Shown: positions 24,889 through 33,587 of the stretch, piece after piece | Numbering within the stretch: position 1 is the first letter of the stretch | Layout of the letters: each line of letters opens with the position of its first letter | Assembly (NCBI GenBank): GCA_963830565.1 | Contig: CAWHMO010000010.1 | Coordinates: forward strand, 831,920-895,919 | Direction of reading: 5' to 3' | Length of the DNA stretch: 64,000 nucleotides | Source of the DNA: DATFDN01 sp963830565 | Lineage (GTDB): Bacteria; Pseudomonadota; Alphaproteobacteria; Acetobacterales; Acetobacteraceae | The notes under the pieces: generated by a model | What the model was told of the DNA's origin: nothing | The model's database searches: none | Seen by the model: only the letters and a program-made list of their open reading frames with translations | Position numbers and translations under genes: made by a program

Positions 24889-25392
24889 CTGCTGTCCCGA
24901 CGATCGGCTGCCACCCTCGGTATTCTGGCCACGCTGGGCGAACTTACCTGGGGCAAGGCCGCGCTGGGTAATACCCCGGGGGGCGGAGCCGCGGACGCGA
25001 CGGCTACCCCGGCGGGCACGGCACCGGCCGCGCCGCCCCTAGTTCGGACCACGGTGGAGCCCGTCGACAAGGATCAGGTCGTGGCGATCCTCGGCAGGTC
25101 GGTCAGCGGCCCGGAGGGTAAGCTGGTCGGCCGGCTGACGGATGTCCTGGTGGACGGCACCGGCCAGCCGCAGGCGGCGGTGCTGGATATCGGCGGCTTC
25201 ATGGGGGTAGGCACGCGCAGTATCGCGGTCCACTGGAAGACACTGCATTTCACCCCCTCCGACGCCAAGACGCCGATCACCCTCGATCTCTCGCTGGACG
25301 AGATCAAGGCGACCCCGGAATACAAAGGCCTGAGCGACAAGCCGGCGCCGGTCGTGGCTCCGGTGGCCTCCAACCCCGCGCCGGCGCACTAG
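24889..25392 (+). CDS. Exported PRC-barrel domain protein, probable CTG start
   Basis: The PRC-barrel part (DQVVAILGRSVSGPEGKLVG, LTDVLVDGTGQPQAAVLDIG, IAVHWKTLHFTP) is clear. No ATG, GTG or TTG precedes it in frame until a GTG at 25054, which would give a truncated protein. Reading upstream to a stop at 24862 gives SRRSAATLGILATLGELTWG, a twin-arginine-like signal, and a CTG at 24889 has GGAG 7 bases upstream. I therefore propose the CTG start (167 residues). PRC-barrel proteins of this sort are periplasmic or membrane-associated with unclear roles. The next gene starts 4 bases later. Confidence 0.62.
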   Translation: MLSRRSAATLGILATLGELTWGKAALGNTPGGGAADATATPAGTAPAAPPLVRTTVEPVDKDQVVAILGRSVSGPEGKLVGRLTDVLVDGTGQPQAAVLDIGGFMGVGTRSIAVHWKTLHFTPSDAKTPITLDLSLDEIKATPEYKGLSDKPAPVVAPVASNPAPAH

Positions 25393-25396
25393 GACG

Positions 25397-26761
25397 ATGC
25401 GCTTCCCACTGATCCTGGCCCGGGTGCGCGGGCTGCGCGCGCTGGACCTGCTCAACCTCTTCATTGCCGACGCGCAGACCGGCTTCGGCGCGTTCCTGGC
25501 GGTCTACCTGGCGTCCCACAAATGGACCGTGTTGCAGATCGGCGCGGTGCTGAGCATCGGCACCGTGGCGACGATCGCAAGCCAGATTCCGGCCGGCGCG
25601 CTGGTCGATGCCATGCGGAGCAAACGCCTGGCGCTGGCGGGTGGGATCGGGTCGATCACGCTGGCGGCACTGCTGCTAGCACTTCTGCCCTACCAGCTTC
25701 CCGTCGCTGTTGCCGAGCTGCTGCATGGCTTCGCAAGCTGTGTGCTGACCCCAGCCGTCGCCGCGGTCAGCCTGCGCCTGGTCGGGCACGCCGGGTTCGC
25801 CGAACGGCTGGGACGCAACGCGCGCTTCGCCGCCATCGGCAATGCCACGGCTGCGGCCGCCATGGGCGCCTTGGGCACCTATGTCTCCACCCGCTCGGTG
25901 TTCCTGCTGACCGCCGCGCTGGCGGCCCCGGCGCTGTTCACGCTGTATCGCGTCGGGGCCGAGCCCACCGCCGCTTCCGCGCAAGCGGTCCCGGTTCCCG
26001 CAAAGCGGTTCGATTGGCGAGACATCCGCCATCTTTTGGCCGACCGCCGGCTGCTCGCGTTCGGCGCGTGCGTCGTGCTGTTCCACATGGCCAACGCCGC
26101 CCTGCTGCCCATCGCGGCCAGCGTCATCACGGCGCGGGCGGGCGCCTATGCGAGCCTGATCATCGCCGCCTGCATCGTCGTGCCGCAATGCGTGGTGGCG
26201 CTGCTCTCGCCCTTGATCGGCCGGCGCGCGACGCTGTGGGGCCGGCGGGCGGTGCTGTTGGTCGGCTGGTCAGCGATACCCTTGCGCGCCGCACTGTTCG
26301 CGATACTGCCCACGCCGGCGCTGATCGTCACCGCCCAGGCGCTGGACGGGATCAGCGCCGCGGTGTTTGGGGTGATGGTGCCGCTGATAGCGGCCGACCT
26401 TACCCGCGGGCGAGGACGCTTCAATCTGTGCGTGGGCATCTTCGGCCTGGCCACCGGGATCGGCGCCACGATCTCCACCTCCCTCGCCGGCTGGATTGCC
26501 GATGCCACGGGCGAGCGGGTCGCGTTCGCGGCGCTAGCGGGCATCGGGATGGCCGGCCTCGCGCTGCTCGCGGCAGCGATGCCGGAGACCGCGCCCGACA
26601 AGGTTGCCAACGCTCCAGGGCCGGCTGAAATGCGCACGCCGACCGCGGCCGTCGCGCCTGCAAGGCCCGCCCAGCGGATGGAGGGACGCCGCCCCGGCTT
26701 GCGCGCCGAGCGGCGCCGGGGCTACGCACGCGCGATGCGCGGAGGTGCGGAATGGCGATGA
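25397..26761 (+). CDS. MFS transporter
   Basis: A 454-residue major facilitator protein with about twelve hydrophobic helices. It shows AVYLASHKWTVLQIGAVLSI, a loop DAMRSKRLALAGG between helices 2 and 3, and AGWIADATGERVAFAALAGI near the end. The last ~50 residues are rich in Arg, Ala and Pro and overlap the first bases of argG; they look like run-through rather than a domain. Substrate unknown; the DUF-like sugar/drug exporter pattern fits but is not specific. Confidence 0.82.
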   Translation: MRFPLILARVRGLRALDLLNLFIADAQTGFGAFLAVYLASHKWTVLQIGAVLSIGTVATIASQIPAGALVDAMRSKRLALAGGIGSITLAALLLALLPYQLPVAVAELLHGFASCVLTPAVAAVSLRLVGHAGFAERLGRNARFAAIGNATAAAAMGALGTYVSTRSVFLLTAALAAPALFTLYRVGAEPTAASAQAVPVPAKRFDWRDIRHLLADRRLLAFGACVVLFHMANAALLPIAASVITARAGAYASLIIAACIVVPQCVVALLSPLIGRRATLWGRRAVLLVGWSAIPLRAALFAILPTPALIVTAQALDGISAAVFGVMVPLIAADLTRGRGRFNLCVGIFGLATGIGATISTSLAGWIADATGERVAFAALAGIGMAGLALLAAAMPETAPDKVANAPGPAEMRTPTAAVAPARPAQRMEGRRPGLRAERRRGYARAMRGGAEWR

Positions 26762-27981
26762 AGGATGTAAGAAAGGTCGTGCTCGCCTATTCCGGCGGTC
26801 TCGATACCAGCGTGATCCTGCGGTGGCTTCAGGCGACCTATCGCTGCGAGGTAGTGACCTTCACCGCGGATCTCGGCCAGGGCGAGGAGCTGGAACCGGC
26901 CCGCCGCAAGGCCGAGATGTTCGGGGTCAGGGAAATCTTCATCGACGACCTGCGCGAGACCTTCGTGCGGGATTTCGTGTTCCCGATGTTCCGGGCGAAT
27001 GCGCTGTACGAGGGCCAGTACCTGCTCGGCACCTCCATCGCCCGGCCGCTGATCGCGCAGCGCCAGATCGAGATCGCCGAGCAGGTGGGCGCGGATGCGG
27101 TGGCGCACGGCGCGACCGGCAAGGGCAACGACCAGGTCCGCTTCGAGCTCAGCTACTATGCGCTGAAGCCCGACATCAAGATCATCGCGCCCTGGCGGGA
27201 ATGGGAGCTGACGAGCCGCACCAAGCTGCTGGAGTTCGCCGAGGTCAATCAGATCCCGATCGCCAAGGATAAACGGGGCGAGGCGCCTTTCAGCGTGGAC
27301 GCGAACCTGCTGCACTCGTCATCGGAAGGGAAGATCCTTGAAGACCCGGCCGTGGAGGCCGACGAGATCGTCTATCAGCGGACCATCCGGCCGGAAGATG
27401 CCCCCGACAAGGCGACGGTCATCCGGATCGCCTTCGAGCGGGGCGACCCGGTTGCGATCGACGGCACCCCTCTGTCGCCGGCAGCGCTGCTCACACGCCT
27501 GAACGAGCTCGGCAAGGCCAACGGCATCGGCCGGCTCGATCTGGTGGAGAACCGCTTCGTCGGCATGAAGTCGCGCGGCGTGTACGAGACGCCCGGCGGC
27601 ACCATCCTGCTGGCGGCGCACCGGGGGATCGAGAGCATCACGCTCGACCGCGAGGCGGCGCATCTCAAGGACCAGCTCATGCCGCGCTACGCCGAGCTGA
27701 TCTACAACGGCCTCTGGTTCAGCCCGGAGCGGCGGATGCTCCAGGCGCTGATCGACGCGAGCCAGAAATCGGTCAGCGGCGAGGTGCGGCTAAAGCTTTA
27801 CAAGGGCAACACCACGGTGATCGGCCGCGAGTCGCCCCATAGCCTCTATTCGATGAAGCACGTCACCTTCGAGGAGGACGAGGGCGCCTATGACCAGTTC
27901 GACGCCCAGGGCTTCATCAAGCTGAATGCGCTACGGCTGCGGCTGGGGGCGATGGCGGGGCGACGGGGCGGGATGCTATAG
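26752..27981 (+). CDS. argG: Argininosuccinate synthase
   Basis: A 409-residue enzyme that joins citrulline and aspartate with ATP in arginine synthesis. The ATP pyrophosphatase loop is VVLAYSGGLDTSVILRWLQ, with FTADLGQGEELEPARRK, HGATGKGNDQVRFELSYYAL and the C-terminal VSGEVRLKLYKGNTTVIGRE. GGAGGTG lies upstream of the ATG. An argH-like gene sits 15 kb away, on the same strand. Normal length. Confidence 0.97.
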   Translation: MAMKDVRKVVLAYSGGLDTSVILRWLQATYRCEVVTFTADLGQGEELEPARRKAEMFGVREIFIDDLRETFVRDFVFPMFRANALYEGQYLLGTSIARPLIAQRQIEIAEQVGADAVAHGATGKGNDQVRFELSYYALKPDIKIIAPWREWELTSRTKLLEFAEVNQIPIAKDKRGEAPFSVDANLLHSSSEGKILEDPAVEADEIVYQRTIRPEDAPDKATVIRIAFERGDPVAIDGTPLSPAALLTRLNELGKANGIGRLDLVENRFVGMKSRGVYETPGGTILLAAHRGIESITLDREAAHLKDQLMPRYAELIYNGLWFSPERRMLQALIDASQKSVSGEVRLKLYKGNTTVIGRESPHSLYSMKHVTFEEDEGAYDQFDAQGFIKLNALRLRLGAMAGRRGGML

Positions 27982-28150
27982 GGAAGTTCGAAACAGGCTA
28001 AAGACCTCAGTCGAGTTCGGCAACAGTCCCGCTTGGTGAACGGAACTCATCGACGGACAGTAACCGCGTTTGTTCCTCGCCGTAGGTGGATTCTCAACAC
28101 AGCTTCGTGAGTCCATCTGAAAGGCATAGAATCCGCCTCTACGATTCTGT

Positions 28151-28160
28151 ATATGCATAT
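28151..28160. promoter_or_regulatory. Short AT palindrome upstream of brnT
   Basis: ATATGCATAT is a perfect 10-base palindrome 75 bases upstream of brnT, in the AT-richest part of the window. Toxin-antitoxin operons of this type are repressed by the ribbon-helix-helix antitoxin bound to such palindromes. This is a candidate operator only. Confidence 0.35.
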
Positions 28161-28234
28161 TTGTCTACACGCCTTAGCGCGGGTAGGGCTTGTGACCACG
28201 CAAAACGTTCATCTTGCATTAGGGACTGCTAGCG

Positions 28235-28525
28235 ATGCGCATCGACAAGGATGAGGATAAGGAACGCAGGAATATCAAAAAGCACAAGCTCGCCTTTTCG
28301 TTTGCCGAGCTCGTCTTCAACGACCCGCTCGCGGTCACGGTCTATGACCGGCACGAGAATGGGGAACACCGCTGGCATACGCTTGCACCAGTTGGCGGCA
28401 AGCTCCTGCTGGTGGTCCACACATACCCGGACCCGGACGACGATGAATGGGTCCGTGTCATCGGCCTTCGCGAGGCCACAATCTTTGAAAGGAAGCAATA
28501 TGAAGAGGGGGACCTTGACGAATAA
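28235..28525 (+). CDS. brnT: BrnT-like ribonuclease toxin
   Basis: A 96-residue protein of the BrnT family, RelE-fold RNases that cleave mRNA. It starts MRIDKDEDKERRNIKKHKLA, corresponding to the BrnT opening with the conserved Lys-His, and ends VRVIGLREATIFERKQYEEG with the conserved Arg/Glu-Arg-x-x-Tyr segment. AGGGA lies 9 bases before the ATG. It overlaps brnA by 26 bases. The local base composition is less GC-rich than the flanking genes, which suggests transfer. Confidence 0.87.
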   Translation: MRIDKDEDKERRNIKKHKLAFSFAELVFNDPLAVTVYDRHENGEHRWHTLAPVGGKLLLVVHTYPDPDDDEWVRVIGLREATIFERKQYEEGDLDE

Positions 28526-28778
28526 GTGCCCTGAACTGACGGAGGCCCAGTTGGCGCAGCTTCGGGCACTGGACGGGAATCCGGACACGGCGGACATCCC
28601 GGAGGCGCCAGCAGGGAATTGGGCACATGCGCGTCGGTTCTTCAAGCCCCGCAAGGAGGCGATCAGCCTTCGCGTGGATGCCGACGTCCTGGACTGGCTC
28701 CGTCGCCGGAGCGACCGTTATCAATCGGAGATCAACCGGATTCTCCGGGAGAAAATGGAGGCCGATATCTCTGGCTGA
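28500..28778 (+). CDS. brnA: BrnA-like antitoxin
   Basis: A 92-residue antitoxin. The C-terminal part (KEAISLRVDADVLDWLRRR followed by SEINRILREKM) is a ribbon-helix-helix DNA-binding domain; the N-terminal part would bind and block BrnT. The ATG at 28500 lies inside brnT with AAGGAAG upstream. Toxin-first order is normal for BrnTA, and the dimer usually represses its own promoter. It converges on rho with an 18-base gap. Confidence 0.85.
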   Translation: MKRGTLTNKCPELTEAQLAQLRALDGNPDTADIPEAPAGNWAHARRFFKPRKEAISLRVDADVLDWLRRRSDRYQSEINRILREKMEADISG

Positions 28779-28796
28779 TGACGGATCGCGTCACTG

Positions 28797-30071
28797 TCAC
28801 GTATTCATCGCATCGAAGAAATCCGCGTTCGTTTTGCTGTATTTCAGCTTGTCGAGCAGGAACTCCATCGCATCCACCGTCCCCATCGGGTTCAGGATGC
28901 GCCGCAGCACCCACATCTTCGATAGCGTCGCCTTCTCGACCAGCAGTTCCTCCTTGCGCGTACCCGACTTGGTGATGTCGATTGCCGGGAAGCTGCGCTT
29001 GTCGGAGATCTTGCGGTCCAGGATCAGCTCGGAATTGCCGGTGCCCTTGAACTCCTCGAAGATCACCTCGTCCATGCGGCTGCCGGTGTCGATCAGGGCG
29101 GTGGCGATGATGGTCAGGCTGCCGCCTTCCTCGATGTTCCGGGCAGCGCCGAAGAAGCGCTTCGGGCGCTGCAGCGCGTTGGCGTCCACGCCGCCGGTCA
29201 GCACCTTGCCGGACGACGGCACCACGGTATTGTAGGCGCGCGCCAGGCGGGTGATCGAATCCAGCAGGATCACCACGTCCCGCTTGTGCTCGACCAGGCG
29301 CTTGGCCTTCTCCAGCACCATCTCTGTCACCTGAACGTGGCGCGTTGCTGGTTCGTCGAAGGTCGAGCTGATGACCTCGCCCTTCACGCTGCGAGCCATG
29401 TCGGTGACCTCCTCGGGCCGCTCGTCGATCAGCAGCACGATCAGGAACACGTCGGGATGATTGACCGCGATGGCGGTGGCAATGTTCTGCAGCATCACCG
29501 TCTTGCCGGTGCGCGGCGGCGCGACGATCAGCGCCCGCTGGCCCTTGCCGATGGGCGCGATCAGGTCGATGACGCGTGGGGTGAAGTCCTTCCCCGGCCC
29601 CTTGGCGACCGACTGGAAGTTCTCGGTCTCTAGCCGCAGCCGCTCGTTCGGGTAAAGTGGGGTCAGATTGTCGAAGTTGATGCGGTGCCGCACCGCGTCC
29701 GGCGGCTCGAAGTTGATGGTGTTGAGCTTGAGCAGCGCGAAGTAGCGTTCCCCGTCCTTCGGCGCCCGGATCTGGCCCTCTACCGTATCGCCGGTGCGCA
29801 GGCCGAAGCGGCGGACCTGGGTCGGGCTCACATAGATGTCGTCGGGGCCTGGCAGGTAGTTCGCCTCCGGGCTGCGCAGGAAGCCGAAACCGTCGGGCAG
29901 GATTTCGAGCGTGCCCTCCCCATGGATGGCCTGGTCGTTCTCGGCCAGGTTCTTCAGGATGGCGAACATCATGTCCTGCTTGCGCAGGCTGGACGCGTTT
30001 TCAACCTGGAGGGATTCGGCGAAACTCAGCAAGTCCGCGGGGGACTTTGCCTTCAGTTCGGCAAGATGCAT
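28797..30071 (-). CDS. rho: Transcription termination factor Rho
   Basis: A 424-residue hexameric RNA helicase that ends transcription at untranslated, unstructured RNA. The N-terminal Rho domain (MHLAELKAKSPADLLSFAES), RNA-binding domain (GEGTLEILPDGFGFLRSPEA), P-loop (IVAPPRTGKTVMLQNIATAI) and Walker B (DVVILLDSITRLARAYNTV) are intact. The frame is open to a GTG at 30134, but the ATG at 30071 has GAGG 8 bases upstream and matches the usual protein start, so I chose it. In many alphaproteobacteria rho sits between hemE/hemJ and mnmE near the origin. Confidence 0.93.
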   Translation of the reverse strand: MHLAELKAKSPADLLSFAESLQVENASSLRKQDMMFAILKNLAENDQAIHGEGTLEILPDGFGFLRSPEANYLPGPDDIYVSPTQVRRFGLRTGDTVEGQIRAPKDGERYFALLKLNTINFEPPDAVRHRINFDNLTPLYPNERLRLETENFQSVAKGPGKDFTPRVIDLIAPIGKGQRALIVAPPRTGKTVMLQNIATAIAVNHPDVFLIVLLIDERPEEVTDMARSVKGEVISSTFDEPATRHVQVTEMVLEKAKRLVEHKRDVVILLDSITRLARAYNTVVPSSGKVLTGGVDANALQRPKRFFGAARNIEEGGSLTIIATALIDTGSRMDEVIFEEFKGTGNSELILDRKISDKRSFPAIDITKSGTRKEELLVEKATLSKMWVLRRILNPMGTVDAMEFLLDKLKYSKTNADFFDAMNT

Positions 30072-30274
30072 CTGGGACGCCTCGGCGACTTCTTGGATGG
30101 CAATTGGGGGAGCCCGGGATCGGCGTTCCGCCACGCTGGCGACTGTCCCGTCCGGCGATGACGTTCGGCAGCGTTCGGATAACTAGGTAGGAGAGAGAAC
30201 CTACTTTACGAGAGAACGAGCAGGGCCGTCAACGCATAGGTGGCGAGCCGGCCGCGCTGCGTCAAGCGCATCGC

Positions 30275-30727
30275 TCAAAATGGCCGAACGATCACCATGA
30301 CCACGATCAGCATGACAAGAAGCGTCGGCACCTCGTTCGCGATCCGGTAGAAACGCTGCGGCCGACGATTGCGGTCGTGCAGAAAGTCCTTCCGCCATCG
30401 TGAGAATTCGCCGTGCAATGCCGACATGGCGATCACCGAGGCGAGCTTCACGTGCCACCAGCCCCACGCCCAGTCGATCACGCCGGGGGTCAGGACCAGC
30501 AGGATGCCGAACGTCCAGGTCGCGATCATCGCCGGGTTGATGATCTGCCTCAGCAGCCGCCGCTCCATGACCTTGAACCGCTCGCTCTCGGCGGAGCCGG
30601 GGCGGGTCTCGCAGTGATAGACGTAGAGCCGCGGCAGATAGAACATCCCTGCCATCCAGGCGATCAGCGATATGACGTGCAGCGCCTTGGTCCAGGGATA
30701 GACGTGAGCGAGAAGGGGAACCGTCAC
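30275..30727 (-). CDS. hemJ: Protoporphyrinogen oxidase HemJ
   Basis: A 150-residue membrane protein of the HemJ (UPF0093) family that oxidises protoporphyrinogen IX in haem synthesis. Signatures are WTKALHVISLIAWMAGMFYL with the conserved His, FYLPRLYVYH, WGWWHVKLASVIAMSALHGE and RIANEVPTLLVMLIVVMVIV. Four hydrophobic segments. The GTG at 30727 overlaps the stop of the HAD gene (GTGA). With hemH and hemE it completes three late haem steps in one neighbourhood. Confidence 0.93.
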   Translation of the reverse strand: MTVPLLAHVYPWTKALHVISLIAWMAGMFYLPRLYVYHCETRPGSAESERFKVMERRLLRQIINPAMIATWTFGILLVLTPGVIDWAWGWWHVKLASVIAMSALHGEFSRWRKDFLHDRNRRPQRFYRIANEVPTLLVMLIVVMVIVRPF

Positions 30728-31422
30728 TGCCGCGCTCGCCGCCGGATTTCTGTCCGCAGCAGTGCCGGGAACTCCGCCAGGGATCGGAACGGCAACGCGC
30801 CCTCGGCGGCAAGGGCTGCTCCCGCGCCATTCGGGCACAGTGCCCAGCACATCATACCGGCCGCGGCGGCCCCGCGCGCGCCAAGGACCGAATCCTCCAG
30901 CACCAGGCAGGCGCCCGGCTCCGCGCCCGCCGAGCACGCGGCGCTCAGGAAGAGATTCGGCGCGGGCTTGCCGGGTCGACCCTCGGCGATCATGTCCTCG
31001 ACGCTGTGCAAGCGGCCCGCGACCAGCGCGGCGAGGCCCGTGCGCCCGAACTTGGCCTCCATCTCCCGATGCGAGGAGTTGGAGGCCACCCGCCAGTCGA
31101 GGCCGAGCGCCTCGACGGCCCGCACCGCGCGCTCCGCCCCGGGAATGGCCATGGCCTCGCGCGCCATCACTCCCGCGACGCGCGCCGCAAGGTCCGCCTC
31201 CCAGGTCCGCGGCAGGCCATGATGCAACCGCGCCTCGATCAGCGGGCGCATCGAATGAAACGACATCCCGATGAACATCCGTTCGCACGTCTCGGGGGTC
31301 ATTTCCCAGCCGAGACTGGTCAGCATCGCGGCCACCACCCGGTTGCAGATCGGCTCGCTGTCGATCAGCACGCCGTCGCAATCGAAGATCACGAGGCGCA
31401 ACGGCGAACGGCTTAGTGGCAT
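30724..31422 (-). CDS. HAD-superfamily hydrolase (phosphoglycolate phosphatase-like)
   Basis: A 232-residue HAD hydrolase of the beta-phosphoglucomutase/GPH subgroup. The nucleophile loop is LVIFDCDGVLIDSEPI (D-x-D), motif II lies in WRVASNSSHREM, motif III in GKPAPNLFLSAA and the last acidic pair in LVLEDSVLGARGAAAAGM. Lodged between hemH and hemJ and overlapping hemJ. Substrate not determined; general phosphatase or phosphoglucomutase activity is possible. Confidence 0.85.
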   Translation of the reverse strand: MPLSRSPLRLVIFDCDGVLIDSEPICNRVVAAMLTSLGWEMTPETCERMFIGMSFHSMRPLIEARLHHGLPRTWEADLAARVAGVMAREAMAIPGAERAVRAVEALGLDWRVASNSSHREMEAKFGRTGLAALVAGRLHSVEDMIAEGRPGKPAPNLFLSAACSAGAEPGACLVLEDSVLGARGAAAAGMMCWALCPNGAGAALAAEGALPFRSLAEFPALLRTEIRRRARQ

Positions 31423-31483
31423 CGCGCGAGAGCGGAAGGAGCCTCGTTCAAGGGTCGATCATGCTCGCGATGCGCTGCGCCGA

Positions 31484-32533
31484 TCAAGCTCGCGCCGCGA
31501 ACGGGCAACCAGTGAACTCCGATGGGCAAATCCGCCCTCCGGTGTGGCTGCACAGGCCAGGACCGGCCGCGCGTGCCCGTCGGACCAGGTCGGCGAGGGC
31601 GGCGACGAAATTCGTCTCGTCGTTCTGCGCCGGGACACGGAAATAGCCGGGAACGCCAAGCTTCTCGGCCAGATGGCGATACTCGACATCTAGTTCCACC
31701 AAAGTCTCGCTGTGGTCCGAGACGAAGGCGATGGGTACGACCACGACCGCCACCTTATCGCGGGCAGCGCGGGCGACCTCCTGGTCGGTGCTCGGCTCGA
31801 GCCATTTCTGGGGAGTGGCGCGGGACTGATAGCAGATCGCCCAATCCGCCGGTGCCTCCGGACCCCAGGCGGCGATGACGGCGCGCACGGTGCGCTCGAT
31901 CTGCCATTGATAGGGGTCGCCCGCGCGTACGATCGCCTCCGGCAGGCCATGCGCGGAGAACAATAGCCGGAGCGCAGTCCCGTCCAACGCGGCGCTGGCC
32001 TGTTCCCAGGCTCGGCGTACGATCGCGGCTGTCGCTTCGGCGTAGCCGGCGTCCTCGGGCCAGCAGCATAGCGTCGTCACCGGCGCCACCAGCCCGAGAC
32101 GCGCCGCCGCCTCCCGCCATGCGTCGAGCGAACTGCCCGTAGTGGTGGTGGAGAACTGCGGATACAGCGGCAGCAGCACGACCTCGTGCGGCTGAAACGC
32201 CTTGACGGCCTTGGCCGCCTCGTCGCTGAAGGGGTGCCAGTAGCGCATGGCTATGAAGCAGCGCGCCTCGATTTCAGGCAGCGCCGCCTCCAAGGCCAAG
32301 CCTTGTGCCCGCGTGAGGTCGAGCAGCGGCGAGCGGCCGCCGAGCAGGGCATAGTTGGCTGTCGCCGGCTTCAGCCTTCGGCCGGCGATAATCCGGGCTA
32401 GCACTGGACGTACGAAGAACGGCACGCGCAGGATCGCCTTGTCGCTGAACAAGTTCAGCAGAAAGGGACGTATCGCCTCTGGGCGATCAGGGCCGCCCAG
32501 ATTGAACAGCACGACGGCGATGCGCGGTCGCAT
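31484..32533 (-). CDS. hemH: Ferrochelatase
   Basis: A 349-residue enzyme that inserts iron into protoporphyrin IX. It shows RIAVVLFNLGGPDRPEAIRP, CFIAMRYWHPFSDEA, VVLLPLYPQFSTTTTGSSL, LLFSAHGLPEAIVRAGDPYQ with the catalytic His, and FVSDHSETLVELDVEYR. The C-terminus has three Cys (GLCSHTGGRICPSEFTGCP), which could form part of a 2Fe-2S site known in some alphaproteobacterial ferrochelatases. The ATG at 32533 is 7 bases after the hemE stop. Confidence 0.95.
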   Translation of the reverse strand: MRPRIAVVLFNLGGPDRPEAIRPFLLNLFSDKAILRVPFFVRPVLARIIAGRRLKPATANYALLGGRSPLLDLTRAQGLALEAALPEIEARCFIAMRYWHPFSDEAAKAVKAFQPHEVVLLPLYPQFSTTTTGSSLDAWREAAARLGLVAPVTTLCCWPEDAGYAEATAAIVRRAWEQASAALDGTALRLLFSAHGLPEAIVRAGDPYQWQIERTVRAVIAAWGPEAPADWAICYQSRATPQKWLEPSTDQEVARAARDKVAVVVVPIAFVSDHSETLVELDVEYRHLAEKLGVPGYFRVPAQNDETNFVAALADLVRRARAAGPGLCSHTGGRICPSEFTGCPFAARA

Positions 32534-32540
32534 CTCGGCT

Positions 32541-33587
32541 TCAGCCGGCACGCACCAACTCCGCCAAGGCAGCGACATGCTCCGGCGGCGTTTCCGGCAC
32601 GATGCCATGTCCCAGATTGAACACGAACGGCCGGCCGCGCAGTGCCGAGAGGATGCCGCCCGCCTCCGCCCGCAACGCGTCGCCGCCCGCCAGCAGGGCC
32701 ATCGGGTCCAGGTTTCCTTGCAGAGCGATGGTCTCCGGCACGGCGCGACGCGCGTAGGCCGGATCGGTCGCGGTATCCATGCCGACCCCGTCCATCCCGG
32801 TTTCGGCGGCGTAGTCGCCCAGCATGGCTCCGGCGAGGCGCGGAAAGCCGATCAGGCGCATGGTGGGAGTTCGCGCCTTCAGCGCGGCCGCGATCCTTCG
32901 CGCCGGCGCGATCACATAGCGACGGAACAGGGCTGGCGAGAGCACGCCCGCCCAGGAATCGAACAGCATCAGCACCTGCGCCCCCGCCTCGGCCTGAGCC
33001 GAAAGGTAGGTGATCGTGGCATCCGTCAAGAGCTCGATCAGCGCCGCGAACAGATCGGACCGCGCGTAGGCCATGCGCCGCGTGGCGGCAAAGTCCTTCG
33101 ACCCTCCGCCCTCGACCATGTAGCAGGCCACCGTGAACGGTGCTCCGGCGAAGCCGATCAGCGCCGCATCATGGCCTTCGGCCGCGATACAAGCGCGGAC
33201 CCGACGGAGGGTCTCCAGCACCGGCGCGATGGCGCCGGACAGCCGGTCATGGTCCAGCGCCGCGAGTCCCGCAGCGTCGTGCAGCTTCGGCAATACCGGC
33301 CCCTCGCCCTCCTTGAATGCCAAACCGTGCCCAAGCGCCCAGGGCAGAATCAGGATGTCGCTGAACAGGATCGCCGCGTCGAAGCCAAACCGGCGCAGTG
33401 GCTGGAGCGTCACCTCCGTCGCCAGCTCGGGCGTGGTGCAGAGATTTATGAAATCGCCCGCCTTGGCCCGCACTGCCCGGTACTCGGGCAGGTATCGGCC
33501 GGCCTGCCGCATGAGCCACAGGGGCGGCGGCCAGACCGCCTCTCCGTCCAGGGCACGCAAGAGACCTGACCGCGATCCGCTCATCAT
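32541..33587 (-). CDS. hemE: Uroporphyrinogen decarboxylase
   Basis: A 348-residue enzyme making coproporphyrinogen III. Signatures include PLWLMRQAGRYLPEYRAVRA with the catalytic Arg pair, FGFDAAILFSDILILPWALG, ALIGFAGAPFTVACYMVEGG, and FNLGHGIVPETPPEHVAAL. It transcribes away from the adjacent intergenic gap that looks like the replication origin, the same position hemE takes beside the Caulobacter origin. The start uses the first ATG of an ATGATG pair with a weak ribosome site. Confidence 0.97.
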   Translation of the reverse strand: MMSGSRSGLLRALDGEAVWPPPLWLMRQAGRYLPEYRAVRAKAGDFINLCTTPELATEVTLQPLRRFGFDAAILFSDILILPWALGHGLAFKEGEGPVLPKLHDAAGLAALDHDRLSGAIAPVLETLRRVRACIAAEGHDAALIGFAGAPFTVACYMVEGGGSKDFAATRRMAYARSDLFAALIELLTDATITYLSAQAEAGAQVLMLFDSWAGVLSPALFRRYVIAPARRIAAALKARTPTMRLIGFPRLAGAMLGDYAAETGMDGVGMDTATDPAYARRAVPETIALQGNLDPMALLAGGDALRAEAGGILSALRGRPFVFNLGHGIVPETPPEHVAALAELVRAG

